A DNA stretch of 64,000 nt from Albifimbria verrucaria (GCA_020081605.1 JAHREC010000009.1:1116001-1180000); one strand, 5' to 3'; numbered from the stretch's first letter, positions 22,693 through 35,384 are shown. Numbers and translations: made by a program. The notes: a model not told the origin generated them from the letters alone.

Positions 22693-24185
22693 ATGCAGGA
22701 CCAACAGCCCAGTATATGGGCCTGCCTTATCATCACGTTCATACTTGCCACATTCGCCATCAGCTTGCGTATTCTGAGTCGGAAGCTCACCGGAGTCTAT
22801 TTTTGGTGGGACGATTGGTTAGCATGTGTCGGCTATGTAAGTTGCAGCCCTTGATTTTGAGCCTGTTGATGTTTAACAATCATGAATAGCTTATCTCCAT
22901 CTCGTGGATAATTCTTACACCAATATGTGAGTCTGATTAGTCTCTGCCTTCACATCACATTCTAAGCATGCGCTGATGTCCAAAACTAGGGATCCATTAT
23001 GGCTTAGGAAAGCACATCGAAGACATTACTGAAAGACCGGTTGAAGACACTCTCTACATCAACAAGCTTTGTCTCTTCATTGCAGAACTATTTTACGCAT
23101 TTTCTCTCTTTTTGCCAAATCTTCAATTCTTATGTTCTACTGGCGAATGTTTGGGGTAACCAACATCAAGAGGGTGATTCAAATTCTGCTTGGCTGTGCT
23201 ATCATATGGATTATTATCCGAGTAAGTACTCAATCTCATTACAAGCATGATGTTTGGAGTGATTTGGGCACCTTGGCTTATAAATATTACAGACATTTAT
23301 GGGTATATGGCATTGTATTCCTATACAGGCATTCTGGGATTCTAATGCTGGAGGTCACTGTGCCATCAACGATTCGAAATTCTTCCTAGGAACGTTGACT
23401 GTCCATATCTGCATAGATATTGCCATATTGACGGTTCCAATCGTCCAAATCCGCAAGCTTCGATTGCCTAAACTCCAGAAAATGGCCGTCATGGTTATGT
23501 TCATGTTCGGCATCTTGTAAGACAAGTCATATCTTTGCTAAACATATGATTATTGCTGACGCGTATCTCAGTATATGTATTGCTGCGATAGTCATTATTG
23601 TAGAATCCATCAACTTCGATGCAGGGTCTTTGGACTTCACATGGAACATTGCCATTATCGTTATTTGGGCAACCGTTGAAGTTAATCTTGTTGTGGTTTC
23701 CAGTAGGCCCCTTCTCCCCTTCTACTGCTAATATCATTACTTCAAGTTCTAGTACTGATGGTCGATTTAGCATGCCTCCCTATCCTCCGTCCTTCCTTCA
23801 ACTTCATCCTCGGACGCCGATTGACAACTAGATCCGGAGACCAGACCCTATCCGAAGGTTACAGTCGAGGACCTGTTTCTACGAAGAAATCGGTTAAACG
23901 TTCAAACATGGCGAGGCACCACGAAAACAGCTCAACATATCAGTTGGCTGATTCGGTCCGTGAAGGAGCTCTGCTGGGGAATTCGAAGAGCACGCTATGG
24001 ACAGCAATAGAGTTGTCAACACAGCTGGCCACAGCGCTTTTGTGTCTGCGGGGAAGAAGAGCCCTGATGAGGAGGAGGCACCATGCGACATGGAGGGACG
24101 CCAAGGTGTACTAGTCAAGAGTGAAACAACAATCCGAATTTCGAAGGCTAGCGACAAAACTCGAAAAGATAGTGACGGATTTTAG
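22693..24185 (+). CDS. Rhodopsin-domain (Pth11/SAT4-like) seven-helix protein (two apparent base losses)
   Basis: A plasma-membrane receptor-like protein of the fungal 'integral membrane protein/SAT4' group related to Pth11, probably a signal sensor. Six exons: 22693-22836, 22890-22926, 22990-23221, 23293-23516, 23572-23702 and 23771-24185. Features include LRILSRKLTGVYFWWDDWLA after helix 1, IHYGLGKHI, SSILMFYWRMF, CIPIQAFWD, ILTVPIVQIRKLRLPKLQK and CLPILRPSFNFILG. The cytosolic tail ends in the family-typical QGVLVKSETTIRIS. One T is missing at 23109-23113 and one G at 23976-23979; both restored give 394 residues. Ligand and G-protein coupling are unknown. Confidence 0.85.
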
Positions 24186-27100
24186 ATTAGAAATGTCCTA
24201 GAAACCTGAATACGTTAATGTGGTAGATGTGCTTTATATTGTGCTCAGAAAATCTTACAAATGATAGAGTACTCATCGTTTCCTATTACCATTCTTGATG
24301 ATACCCTAGTTGCTCATGAAGTACTTTGCCACTAGTTGGAGGAATGTTCAGGATCCATAGTATCCACAACTGCTCTAATACAATTTGGATTGGAGTTTAT
24401 TGTATGATCACTATGACATATTCTCTTTTTGTTGGTAAGTCAGGAAAGGGCAATAATCCTGCCTGTTATCAAGTCTACAGACGCCCATCATTGCTGCAGA
24501 CGTTTCTTCTAGATATCTTGCTTTTTCAGTCTTGTCATTCCTTGCTCCTAGTCGATTAGTGGCTTCTTTAAGTCTGGCATATTCGAACCTGTCAAGAACG
24601 ATTTTTCGAGTCTTGCCAACGGAAATATACTTACCCCACATGGCAAACCCTGTCTCGTGCATGTGAAATATTTCCCGTGATTTCTAGAAGGTTATGACTT
24701 ACAGGGTGGTTTACTGTTTTGGGTAGTTGGGTATGCAATGGAACCTCTCTCAATCTCACGCCAGGTAGTATTCATCTCTACTACATCGATGATACTACCA
24801 GTAAATAGTTGGCTGTGCATAATTTAGCATGCCCCCACCCCTGGGAGATCCATTACCACCAGCCCTTAAGGTAGGATCTTGTTGGGAAAGTACACAACAT
24901 TATGGAGGACAGCTGACCTACAGCCATACTACATCTAAGTAATTTAAACAAGTAGCAGCCTTTACCTTGGCTTTCCAGTTCGCCAAAGCCCATTGAGTGC
25001 GACTCTAGATCTCTTTGAAATTGGACTGCTCCGCGTTCTTATTGTAATAGATACAGCCCACAGCAACATGAACTAGACGAAACATCTTAGTATGAAATGA
25101 ACCAAAGGTAACCCTGTCTTACCCGATAAGTTTTCACAATATGAATGAGGGACAATGAACTTCTCATAACAATCCTTGACATCTTCCACTTGGGCAAGGG
25201 TACCCTTTAACCAATGGCTGGCGGTCGGTGCAGCGGCTATTCAATGCCTACCAACACTCCTCCGCTACCTACACCCTGAACTCAGATTAAGCACAAAATA
25301 CACTTTAATACATGCTAACACGAGACGGAGAATTAGCATGGGTATCAACAGGGACGTTGTAGCTCCTAAATGGAGGCTAGTTCGATGACTACTCGTCTAG
25401 GAATGTAAATGATAGGCTTCTATAAGCCTGTTTCTACTTCCTTGCATCTGTTTACATTAGCCTATGGTCAGTTTTGTGATAGCATGTATTGCAAAAATAA
25501 CAATCGAGGTTTGCAATTGTGATTGCAGTCACCTCTGTTTTATGTTTTGGTCGTTTTAGCTCTTGCAGCCAGCATTCGGGTTTCCCATCATCAGTTTTCA
25601 GATGACGCTTTAATTCTCTTGTTGGAATTTGCCTGGCTCAATATTTGCCTCCATCGTTACCAGGTTTGAGGTCAGATACTTAGCCAATGGCTAAAGGTCA
25701 TTTCTTATTATTGGGGATATCTTTAAGTAACAATGTAGGTGATTGATCACCAAATTGCAACAATCCCCGGCTCCATTTTTATGACAGGAAAAGGAATTAG
25801 CAGGGAAGAAGTAGCCGACGAAGTAGAATTCTGCTATGCTAACAAAGAATCAACGACCGAGGTGCGTTGCTAGAACTGCGCCTCGGACCAGCAAGATCAG
25901 CCACCAAGCCCGCCGAAGGGTGCATCAAGTGCATTACTGGCAAATACAGGCTTGAAGCCGCATTTGGGTCAGCGCGGGCGTCAATGCCTGTCAGAAACTG
26001 ACCATGTCAGCGATAGCCGTGAATGCACGCGCGGCCCGAATTCCCCACTGCCTTGTGCTTGAAGATTGATGAAACATCCTGCCCTGCAGCAAAGCCCTAA
26101 AATACAGCTCTGGTGGGGCGGTTCATGTTGACTAGGAATTCAAAGCAGTCGTGTGGTCACAGTGACCTCTGAAGCAGACAGGCTCCGGGCCTAGACAATC
26201 TCTGACAACCCAGGGAGAACGCTTAGACCAGGCACCGGCACCGTTGCCTGGGAGCTTCGGTGCACATATTTATCTACGATGTTCAATCCTCCCCGAGCCG
26301 GCCGTCACCCGGACAGCCTACTGTCGACCGGAGAACGGGGCATATTCCCGGCCGAGTTAGCGCCCGTACAAGTTGGCGACCGGGCGGACGAGCGAGGCCA
26401 AGCCATGCGAGCTCAGACAACCGAGGGATGAATAAGCTGCTTTATTGAATGCTCCGTACAGAGAGAGCTTTAGCGGGACACACTAAAGAAGCTACAGCCT
26501 CGCACTTCGCTAAAAACAACAATGCGGTGAGAGTCGGTGTCAACAATCGGTCCGTCGGACGATCGAAATGGACACGGAGAAAGAAACAGACCCTGAGGAT
26601 TCTCAACTGTAACAGGTCACTTTGGGCAATATTGTCGTCTACGTACTGATGATCAAACCGTGGGCAGCACTCTCATCCAATCGGTCAAGCATCCGTCCTT
26701 GGACCACGCAAGCCAGGCGTACGGCGACGAACTAAATGCTTCCAATTGTTCTCATTCCCTCGGTTTGGTGCGACCCTCCCAAGCCTCGGTATCTCTTCAT
26801 CGGGGTGGGTGCAACCGTCTCAGACGGGCGGTCTAGCCACTGTTGGCATCGCTCCCGGGCCCAGCAGACATCGGGCTCGCCGTGGGTTCTACGTGGGAAC
26901 GCGTTTTTATCTCCTAGGGCCCTGTTCTTTTTTGGAAGCGGGGAGGGGTTCACAGTTACTGAAGAGACAGAATCATTGAGCGCATTACGAGTAGGCGATG
27001 CCCGGACAAGGGTTGTGAAACTCCACGGAGAGTTGCCATGACGCTGTGGCTGACAGGTCAGCCTAGTAAACTATATCGCGAGATGAATAGCTGAAGGGCA

Positions 27101-27686
27101 CGGCTAGCAGAGCGGTAGAGGACTAGACGCCAATGGGCGATAAGTGCCCCGATTAGGGTCTCGCGTCCGTTGCTGTCAGTGTGGCCATCCCTCTCGCTCC
27201 TATTGCCATTGCAGGAACTTGAGCCGCCCACGCCACGATTCAAGCAAAGCGTGCTTACAAACCCCTCCTCTCCTCCACCCCAGACCCCCAGCCTAAGCAG
27301 TAATTCGCCAAGCTGCAAGGACGGAGCCTGGAGGGGGGACGGACGGGGTGGCTCGTGTGTCGTGTCAGGAGGGGACCAGCAACGGCCGCGCCGGCGCCAT
27401 TCATTGCCGTCATTGCTCTGCTTTTCGCCTCGCTTACCTCTTAGTTCACTAATTATGCCTACCTCGGGAGCTGTCCTCCAGTCCCTGATCCTGAAAAGAG
27501 CCGGTATGGAGCCTTCTTAGTTACAAATGGTCCCTTGGGACACTGGAGTAAAGATGGAGCTACCCCACTAAGGCCGACATCATCGAGTTTATATTAAGAC
27601 TGGGACACGCCGGCATCTGGAAGCTCTCGAGTTGCGCGCCCTCATTCACTCTTCTCTACACATCAGACATTGATCCAGTCTTCACC
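24186..27686. other. Gene-poor stretch of 3.5 kb
   Basis: No supported gene. Left to about 25.8 kb the DNA is AT-leaning with only short open frames. From about 25.9 kb it becomes more GC-rich, with open frames at 26260-26448 and 26736-27041 that lack motifs. The last few hundred bases should be the promoter of the MDR-type reductase. Confidence 0.4.
27590..27597 (+). promoter_or_regulatory. Possible TATA element (TATATTAA) of the MDR reductase gene
   Basis: TATATTAA lies 97 bases before the ATG at 27687. Spacing fits a core promoter with a short leader. Motif match only. Confidence 0.3.
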
Positions 27687-28863
27687 ATGGCTCTTCAGAA
27701 CACCTCCCTCCACCTCGCCGAGCGTCCGGTCGACGACATCATCCCCGGCAAGACCTTCGAGGCCCGCACCACTCCCGTTCCCGCTCCCAGCGAGCTCAAG
27801 GATGGCGAGATTCTGGTTGAGGTTCTCTACCTGTCGCTTGACCCCGCCATGCGCGGCTGGTTGAACGGTTCGTAGATTATTGAGAAGCTCCAGGAAAAGA
27901 ATCGATTTACTAACCAGCCGTTTCTCACGCATATAGACTCTCGCTCTTACATCCCCCGTCGAGATCGGTGCCATCATGCGCGGCGCCGGTGTCTGCCGCG
28001 TCCTCGCTTCCCGCAGCAAGCAGGCTGCCGAGGGCGACTACGTCGTCGGCTTCTGCGGCTGGACCGAGTACGCCGTCCTCCGTGAGGGCATGTTCGAGCC
28101 CGCCGCCAACTACCCCAACGTCCGCCGTCCCCAGGACATGCTCTCCGGCCTCGGCATGGTCGGTATGACCGCCTGGGTTGGCATGAAGCACATCAGCGGC
28201 GGCATCAAGCCCGGTGAGACCGTCGTTGTCTCCGGTGCTGCTGGTGCCACTGGTAGCATTGCTGCCCAGATCGCCAAGATCGCCGGTGCCCGCGTTATCG
28301 CCATTGCCGGCAGCGACGACAAGTGCAAGTTCCTGACCGACGACCTTGGCCTTGACGTCGCCCTGAACTACAAGGCTGCTGACTTCAAGGAGAAGTTCTA
28401 CGCCGCCACCAAGGACCACATCGATGTCTACTTTGACAATGGTGAGTGAAGCCCGTGTTGCCTAGCTTGCGTCGAACAAACCTGCTAACCATTCCCAGTC
28501 GGTGGTGAGATCCTCGACATGTGCCTGGCCCAGGCCAAGGAGCACGCCCGCTTCGTCTGCTGCGGCATGATCAGCCAGTACAACACCTCCAAGCCCGTCG
28601 GCCCCAAGAACATCTCCCGCCTCATCACCATGCGCATCCGCATGGAGGGCTTCGTCGTCCTTGACCACCGCGACAAGTACGCCGAGGGCCGCAAGGAGCT
28701 TGGCCAGTGGATCGCCGACGGCAAGCTGAAGACCACCGAGACCATCCTGAAGGGTGGCATCCGTGACGCCGAGAAGGGTCTCATCGATCTCTACAAGGGC
28801 ATCAACACCGGCAAGCTGCTGATTGAGTTGAAGAACCCTGACGAGAAGCCTTCCAAGCTGTAA
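27687..28863 (+). CDS. NADP-dependent MDR-family reductase (prostaglandin reductase-like)
   Basis: A medium-chain dehydrogenase/reductase without zinc ligands, similar to leukotriene B4 dehydrogenase / alkenal reductases that reduce the double bond of unsaturated carbonyls with NADPH. Exons 27687-27867, 27937-28441 and 28499-28863. Motifs: YLSLDPAMRGWLND with SRSYIP after the first intron, GLGMVGMTAWVGM, VSGAAGATGSIAAQIAK (cofactor loop), VDVYFDN-VGG-type region and CGMISQYN. The frame across the C run 27953-27957 is right only if two more C are present (ATC CCC CCC GTC); then the protein is 350 residues, the usual length. The strong C/G third-position bias suggests high expression. The first donor GTTCGT is unusual. 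Confidence 0.87.
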
Positions 28864-28984
28864 GCGGGAAGAAGCGAAAGAAATAAAGATACCAAACCAT
28901 ACTGTTATGACTGTCACGGACTAGGATAGAGTTAATGACCCAAGCATATGAGCATCACTTTTCGTCTCTCCAATTTGCCGTGAT

Positions 28985-31900
28985 TTATGACTGGGGACTC
29001 TGGCGTGATCGGGTTCTTGCATCCATCTCAATGTCTCCGGTACTGTTACTCGTTCCTGAAGCGGTCGCATGTGCTGCTGTTGTATTGTTGGCATGTCCAG
29101 CTGGGGTCTTTCCATTCTGCGAATCATGATGGTCATGCTGCAAAGGCTCGGTTGTGTTTTGCTCTTGGCGGCGCTTCTTCTCTATCTCATACTGCATGGC
29201 CATATGTCGTCTCCTCTCTTTTCTTACTTTTTCCTTCATCTTGTCAACTTCCTTCTCGGCCCATCCAACCAGTGTATCTTCGCAGAGTTTGTCCCCATGG
29301 TCAACCATATGCGATAAATGCCGGTGTTGATGAGGATCCAGTTCAAGGTGAAGTGCAAAACGGACCAGGTAAAGTCGCGAATGAAATTGCTGAACGCGAT
29401 AACTACTACCACGGCGATCACGGCAACGGAGATGGAGACTAATGATCTGTCAATGGGTACATTCGAAATCAATAGCTGACAACTTACACATCAGTTTCAG
29501 TTGCTGCCCAATGGTCATCTGGTTGTCACCGAGGGTATTGTTGTTCATTCCGAATATCGCAGCCATGAATGCAAGCGGAAGCTTGAGCTGGTTAGCACAA
29601 GAATAGCGGCCTCATTACCTAGCGACTCACGAAAATAATGGTGATAATAGTGAATATCATGATGGCACGTCCTTGTTTGACAGCCTCCTCGCCGTGTCGA
29701 ATTGATTGCCACGCGACCACTACGGAAGCTTGCTGTTGCTTCAATGCCAGCAAGTTATCAAGCTGTATCCATTAGCACCTTAATTTATCACAGCGGAAGT
29801 TGTGATTACTCACACTTTTGCAGACAGCATCCGCGCTCGAGTGCAGCCCTAATAGCTCCTCTAAATGATCCTCAACCTCCAAGATGATCTCCTCGGCATT
29901 GGTCCGGAACCATTTCCACTTCTCATACTGTTCTTGATCATTGCCGCTCATCAGTCTTTGTAATCCCGCAAATGACCCCGAGTGGCTGTTTTCGGGTTTC
30001 CAGTCCCAGTGGCCAGCCTTAAAGGCCCTGTTTCGATCGAGGAGGTTCTCGCCGTGCTTCTTAAACCTTTTGAGCAGTTCTCTCTGCCGTCGGGTCGTAT
30101 GGATTAAGATATCAAGCTCCTCAATTATGTCTTTCGTTTCGCGCTGGAGTTTGCCCTCGGGTGTAATATTGAGAAGAGCAATGTGAAGTGCCGAGAGGTC
30201 CACCGTGGATGATTTCTTGGATGAGGCTCGGGCAAGCTCATCTGCCCAGTGCCAGAGGTGGTTCGATGATATCGTCTGTTTATGAGCCTTCCCAATGTTA
30301 GCCTTGATCAAGAAAGCATACCGCCAAGCTTACCATGTTGCCAATTGCCTCTGAGAAAATCTCCATCACCTGCGGTTGACGTTCATCTGTTTTTGTGCGG
30401 TCGAAAAACAGAGAACTAGACTCGTCAATGATGATCAACGCTAGATCATAAGCGGAGCGAATATGGTTACGGCGGATTTGACTGAGCCTCTGCCTAATTG
30501 CCTTGTGAACCCCAGAGGCATCTTGTCTATTGATGCCGTAGCGCTTCGGAAAACAAGTGATAATTGTATGGTCATCGAGTATCCACATCCACAACTGATC
30601 GACCATGAGGAGCCTCGGCACCTTTCGAACAGCCTCCCGACAGGTCTGGCATTCTACATATGGTGGTCGTGCATCTACCTGATTTGGAGCGTTGGGGCAA
30701 TTGTGTGGTTCAGTAATGGGCAGGCCTTGTTCTCTTGTGGAAACGCGTTCAACAGCAGCCAGGGCGCTTTCTGCCATAGACGACCAGCCTTGTCTGCTTC
30801 CTAATCTCATCAAAACCCTCGGCTATGCTCAGCTTCTTTCTCGTCTGGCTCAAACTGGGTGACCCTAATATCGTCCTTGTCGCAACTCCATTCATTGCCT
30901 TTCTCAGCCTCAGGGTTATAGTGATGAAGCAGCTCGGATTTGGCGCTCGTTCCGCGATACACGACCTGGTCACGGTCTCTTGTCTTTGTGTTCCGCAAGG
31001 TCCAAAAGTGGGCTTGGTCCAATGTACGACGCGGATGCAGTGGCGGATCGCCAAGAAGGTAATTGTCGATCAGACGTCGATCGCGGTAGTTGTCGATGGC
31101 CTCAAACAGTTTGAATGCGTCGTATAAAAGCTGGCCTAATTTGCTTCCCGTCAAAAGCCGTCCTGATGCATCCCTTCGTGGCCACTGTGGTGTAATGTGA
31201 CGAAATCGTCCACTTGGCTCGCGCTGAACTCGTCGGGCTACAGCCTCGGGTGGGTCATTTGGAGGTCTGTGATCGGACATATTTGTTGCCTGAGTAGATC
31301 TTCTGGTCGAGTGCCACGTTCGAGAAAAGGTTGACCTCCCTTCTACATATGTAGCCGGTCGTGCTGGAGTTCTTGTCTTCGAGAGACCGGCACGCTCTTC
31401 GCGCCGTTGCAGATACCGCTCATACTCAATCATTTTCATGTTCTCTTGATGATGCGCCCAGCGCTGGCCAACGAAAGCCTGGAGACGTTCACGTTGATGG
31501 TCCAACTCCCAGTGCAGATATGGCATCTTTTCTCAGTTAGCAAAATCCCATCATCGTCACGATTTACTTACGAATAGCACAACATTGCGAGGCTTCTGCT
31601 CGACTTTGGTTGGGTCTGGTCGCTTGTTAGCATCAGCTCAGAAATCCTGGACGAAGATCCATACCTGAAGACACTGGCTCACACAATGGTCGCATATGTC
31701 GGGTATGTATAATTGAGGAGCCTCTGCCATGTTCCTGGCCCAGCCAGAAGTCCCTACGTAGAAGCATAGTAGCGCAAGATGGCGGATCGGCCTTTCGATA
31801 GGCAGTATCGTATTGTGGATTCTCTTCGTCATAATACCGTGCAATCGCATCTTCCACCCACTTCATATTATTCGCTGGAAGGTGGAAATAACGAATTCTG

Positions 31901-32529
31901 TCTCCGGGCGCCGCATCTGGATCATCCTTTGTAAGTTGGTCTCTACTGAGTGGATTGACTTCGCTGTCATATAGCAAATTATGCATCGAAATCTTTTGAT
32001 TCGGAAATTTGCCCTTGTACAGGAACTGTCCATTCGCGCGGCAGGTCTTATTAGTCTTTCCCTCCGACTTGTAATACTCGATATAGTATGCGTTGAAATC
32101 CTTATTGGGGTCGTAGTCCTCTGGCCTGATGTCTTTCATTTGTCGGGATGCGTTCGGATTATGATGGCGATACGCCTTGCGCTCTGGATTTGTTTCAGCT
32201 CTCCATTTCGCGACCTTCTCGACTTCTTTCTGTGCGAACTCGCGCCATTCGCGTATACTGGTCTGGATTCGCGAAGCAAGATGCTTGTCGGTATCGGAGC
32301 TTTCGATGACTCGCCGGATGTAATCAATGCGACGCAATTCGATCTTGATTTGAAGCTGCGATTCTTCGGATAGGGTTTCGTAGTAGCTCTCTCGGTCGCA
32401 ATACTGAATACAACCAACGTAATGGATGAGCTTGTCGGTGATGTTCTCGTGGTCATGCGCATCAGCGTTCAAGCACGTAATGGGTTTCAGCGCGCTCTGG
32501 CTTGAGCGAGCTGCTGCGTTTTGGACCAT
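28985..32529 (-). CDS. CorA-like Mg2+ transporter domain protein with long N-terminal region
   Basis: A large fungal protein whose C-terminus resembles CorA-type divalent cation channels. The C-terminal region has a long helical segment (KLQRETKDIIEELDILIHTT), then LPLAFMAAIFGMN, which carries the GMN signature at the end of the first pore helix (near 29550-29580). A second hydrophobic helix (LVSISVAVIAVVVVIAF) and a charged tail follow. Further upstream are VPRLLMVDQLWMWILDD, SAYDLALIIIDE and KPRNVVLFMPYLHWELDHQ, shared by these fungal homologues. The start at 32529 (MVQNAAARSSQS) is preferred over the open frame extending to 32640. Several introns occur. Frame breaks near 30812-30818 and about 29305-29315 each look like one missing base, and the junction near 31580-31650 is not resolved. 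Likely in a membrane; substrate unproven. Confidence 0.72.
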
Positions 32530-33873
32530 TGCGAGGCTTAATGGATAGAAGCGACAGCATCTCCGCGAAGGATGAACACGTGTGACGTGAGAGTCGAGGG
32601 TATCAGCCGCATACTTATACCGACGAGCAGCGAGCCTCAATCAACACTCGTGGGGTTTCTTACAGGGATCCGCTGCAAGGGTCGAAAGATATTCTCCACC
32701 AGCGATCTTGCCATCGGAGACAGAGAGCTGGCTCCTCATTGCCGGGGGCTATGCAGGTCAGCAAGCCCGGTATCCATTACGGCGTCTTCCCAATGACCAG
32801 GCTCTCGGTGTAGAAAAGGCTCGATGGGTCGATTCTTGGACAGCTTGGCTTCGCAAAAGAAATTCTTTATTCCTGACCGAGTGAGCGCGAGCCGTTGAAG
32901 TGGTGTGTGGCTGCGACAAGCCGCCCTCCATGATTTCAGCAGCCGCTTGGTGATCAAGAGGGAATCGGTAGTGGATGTGATTCGGATTCTTTTCGTATGT
33001 TTCTCTATCAAATCAAGGCAATCATTCAAACCATGTTCTACTAATTAAAAGAAAGCAATCAGCAACCCTGGGCTTCAAAGTGAACAGAGATGCAACATGT
33101 AATCTCAATTGAAGTGAATCCTTCATTTTCAGCCCGTAAGCTGAGCCACACACTCCGTCGACTTGAATCAGGCGGCGAATCATTCGCGCAGATTATGGCG
33201 CCAGATTCCAGTCTCAGGCAGATCCGCCTCAACTGAGCGTGCCCATGTGCTGAGTGTAACAAGTCAAGTCCCTCGCAAGTATACTATGCGTCGGGTAGTA
33301 CCTCAATCCCAGCATCAGTGTATTCATGGGAGAATCCAGACACTGAAAGAAATAAAACAGGTAAGATCATCTTGTCAATCGCTCAATATGGAGACTTTCA
33401 CAAATAGGTATTAGAATCTGGCAAGGAGCAAGTTCAGTCCATCGGGATCAACGGAGAGATACACGGCAGTCGACTTGACACATATTATTCAGTTCGTAAT
33501 CACGGTTCCCTATAATGACATTTAATTGTCAAATAAAGAGCAATAGTGCTAAATCTGTATATACCTATGAGCATCTTGTTATATGAGAATGAAATGACCT
33601 ATTTCAAGCCTGCGCCTTAATATGCAGAGCACAATTGATCTCCTCCACTACCTAGTCGCTGAAATTCCGCTATCCTTGCCAGATTTTTGGCCCAGGCATT
33701 GGGCAAATCTATTAAGTATGAGTGTAAACCTCACAGCGAGACGACTCGATCCACTTACGGTGTCATCGCGGTGATATGTGTAAAACCACTCTGAGGACCA
33801 GGCAAAGCTTTTGTATTCATCCTAGAAGTACACTCACGATTAGAATTTCTCACGATATTTTGCTAAAGCGTGT
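32530..33873. other. Intergenic, nothing recognised
   Basis: Contains the probable promoter of the CorA-like gene and the 3' flank of the AA9 gene. Short open frames have no motifs. Confidence 0.4.
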
Positions 33874-34695
33874 TTAGCTGCTGACCTTGTCGTAAGCACC
33901 AGGAATGCCACCAGCTCATTAGTAGCTGGCAAGTTGTTACCCGATCCACGAACCTCGAGATTGATGCAGTTGGGGAACCATTGTCCATTTCCCGACTGGA
34001 GGTTCAGCATTTCGTGCCGGAAAAGATACTTCCCAGGCTTGAGAGATACTGGTGTAGGGATGTCCAAGTTTGCACCTTCGTAGACATCGCGCATGGCCCA
34101 GTATCCCTCGGTCCAGGTACCTTCCAACAGCCCTGCCTCCCAAATCTTGAACCTACATCGATTATATCAGTTCTCTCAGCCTTTCCATTTGTTTTATGTC
34201 CCAATATGTTACGAACCAAATCGGTGCATTGATGTCGACACCATCGCAGCCCTCATCAGGGCAGGCAGCCCTCATCAGGGCAGGCAGCCATGTAGGCCAT
34301 CATAGGACCAAACCAATGCCCAAACGTCCAATAGCTTCCATCGTCGTTACGATACCTCTCAGTGGTGTAGTTGACACTGACAATGTTCCCTGCTTCTATA
34401 GGAGCATAGTACGAATTCACATGAGGCGCACCACTGTGACCACACGCCATATCCGGGTTATCGAGGGAGGCGATATTATGATCCCATGTCCAAAAACGTT
34501 GAATGCTACCTTCAGTGTTGTTTAAAAGTTCCCAATTCCTGTTATGAACTATCAGCATCTTTTAGAAGCCTGGTTTTAGCCTGTTACAAACCCTGTGTAA
34601 ACCTCTCCGTCAATGTGGTAATGCTGGCCACCACCATGGCCAGCTGTGAAGCGAAAGCACGCCAAGAGTAGAACCGCGAAGTTATGGCGGGACAT
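33874..34695 (-). CDS. AA9 lytic polysaccharide monooxygenase, disrupted by a 19-bp tandem duplication
   Basis: A secreted copper enzyme family (formerly GH61) that cleaves cellulose and related glycans oxidatively. Exons 34695-34592, 34538-34217 and 34152-33874. The signal peptide (MSRHNFAVLLLACFRFTAG) is followed directly by His, the N-terminal copper ligand. The second His lies in CGHSGAPHVNSYY. Later come GYWAMRDVYEG, LKPGKYLFRHEMLNL and QWFPNCINLEV, with the axial Tyr replaced by Phe in the last motif as written. A 19-bp unit is duplicated at 34246-34283 and shifts the frame after ACPDEGC. A second break, one base at 33902-33903, would restore a VAFPGAYDKVSS end. With one copy removed and one base added the length is 228 residues. 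Either a true inactive allele or an assembly fault. Confidence 0.82.
34246..34289. repeat. 19-bp tandem duplication inside the AA9 gene
   Basis: The unit GCAGCCCTCATCAGGGCAG occurs at 34246-34264 and again at 34265-34283 with no mismatch, followed by a six-base partial third copy. Because 19 is not a multiple of three, the second copy breaks the AA9 reading frame. The unit itself contains an inverted pair (GCCCT / AGGGC) that could promote slippage. Confidence 0.9.
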
Positions 34696-35384
34696 GATTC
34701 ACGACTTACTTAACCTTTGTTTTGGAGATAAGCAACATGTCTTTAGCGCAAGGCACTACATCCCTTTATGTCGGCATTCATTGTGAAGAGTCGTGCCATG
34801 TCCAATAATAACAAAAACTGCCGTGTCGTCTACCGATAGTCCTGATTCCGGCGACAGATTGAGTAGCATAAATTTTTGATAGTTCCGTTAAAGAGGCTTC
34901 CCAACACAACTCCAGCGGTCAATGTTAGACAATCCACATTGCAGTGGTGGGTATCAATATGTGCGGGACGCATCTTGTTGACGTAGGTGCAATATAGACG
35001 GTGAATTATGCATGGCATGATCAGTGCGGGCTCTCTATTCCATTTTGTACTCCTAATCTGGCCTTCAGTGGCATGTTGGGTACCAAGCGCGAGTGCGAGG
35101 TTGAGTGCGAGGTTTCATCCTTTCTCAAGTGAGATGCAGGAGATCGGGATCAGCGTTTGGAGACCGGACTTGAACATTCCCTTTATGTCGGCTGAATTTG
35201 ATGAAAGTTAGGCTAAATATTGCTGCAACACGGTATATTGGAATTTGCTATCTCGGTGTGCTCTTGTGTGGCCGCTACGAATATGAACCAGAAACGCTGG
35301 TTCAACAGGCGACGGCGTGAAGGACGGGGGCACCCACGTGCATATACAGTGTATTAGATCTCTCGGCTCTACCCTATCCATCTT
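34696..35384. other. Intergenic, promoter side of the AA9 gene
   Basis: Should contain the AA9 promoter. I see no coding region or RNA gene. Confidence 0.4.

Noticed and set aside
27100..27175. tRNA D-arm-like GCAGAGCGGTAGAGG
   Set aside because: No T-arm motif or acceptor pairing at tRNA distance.
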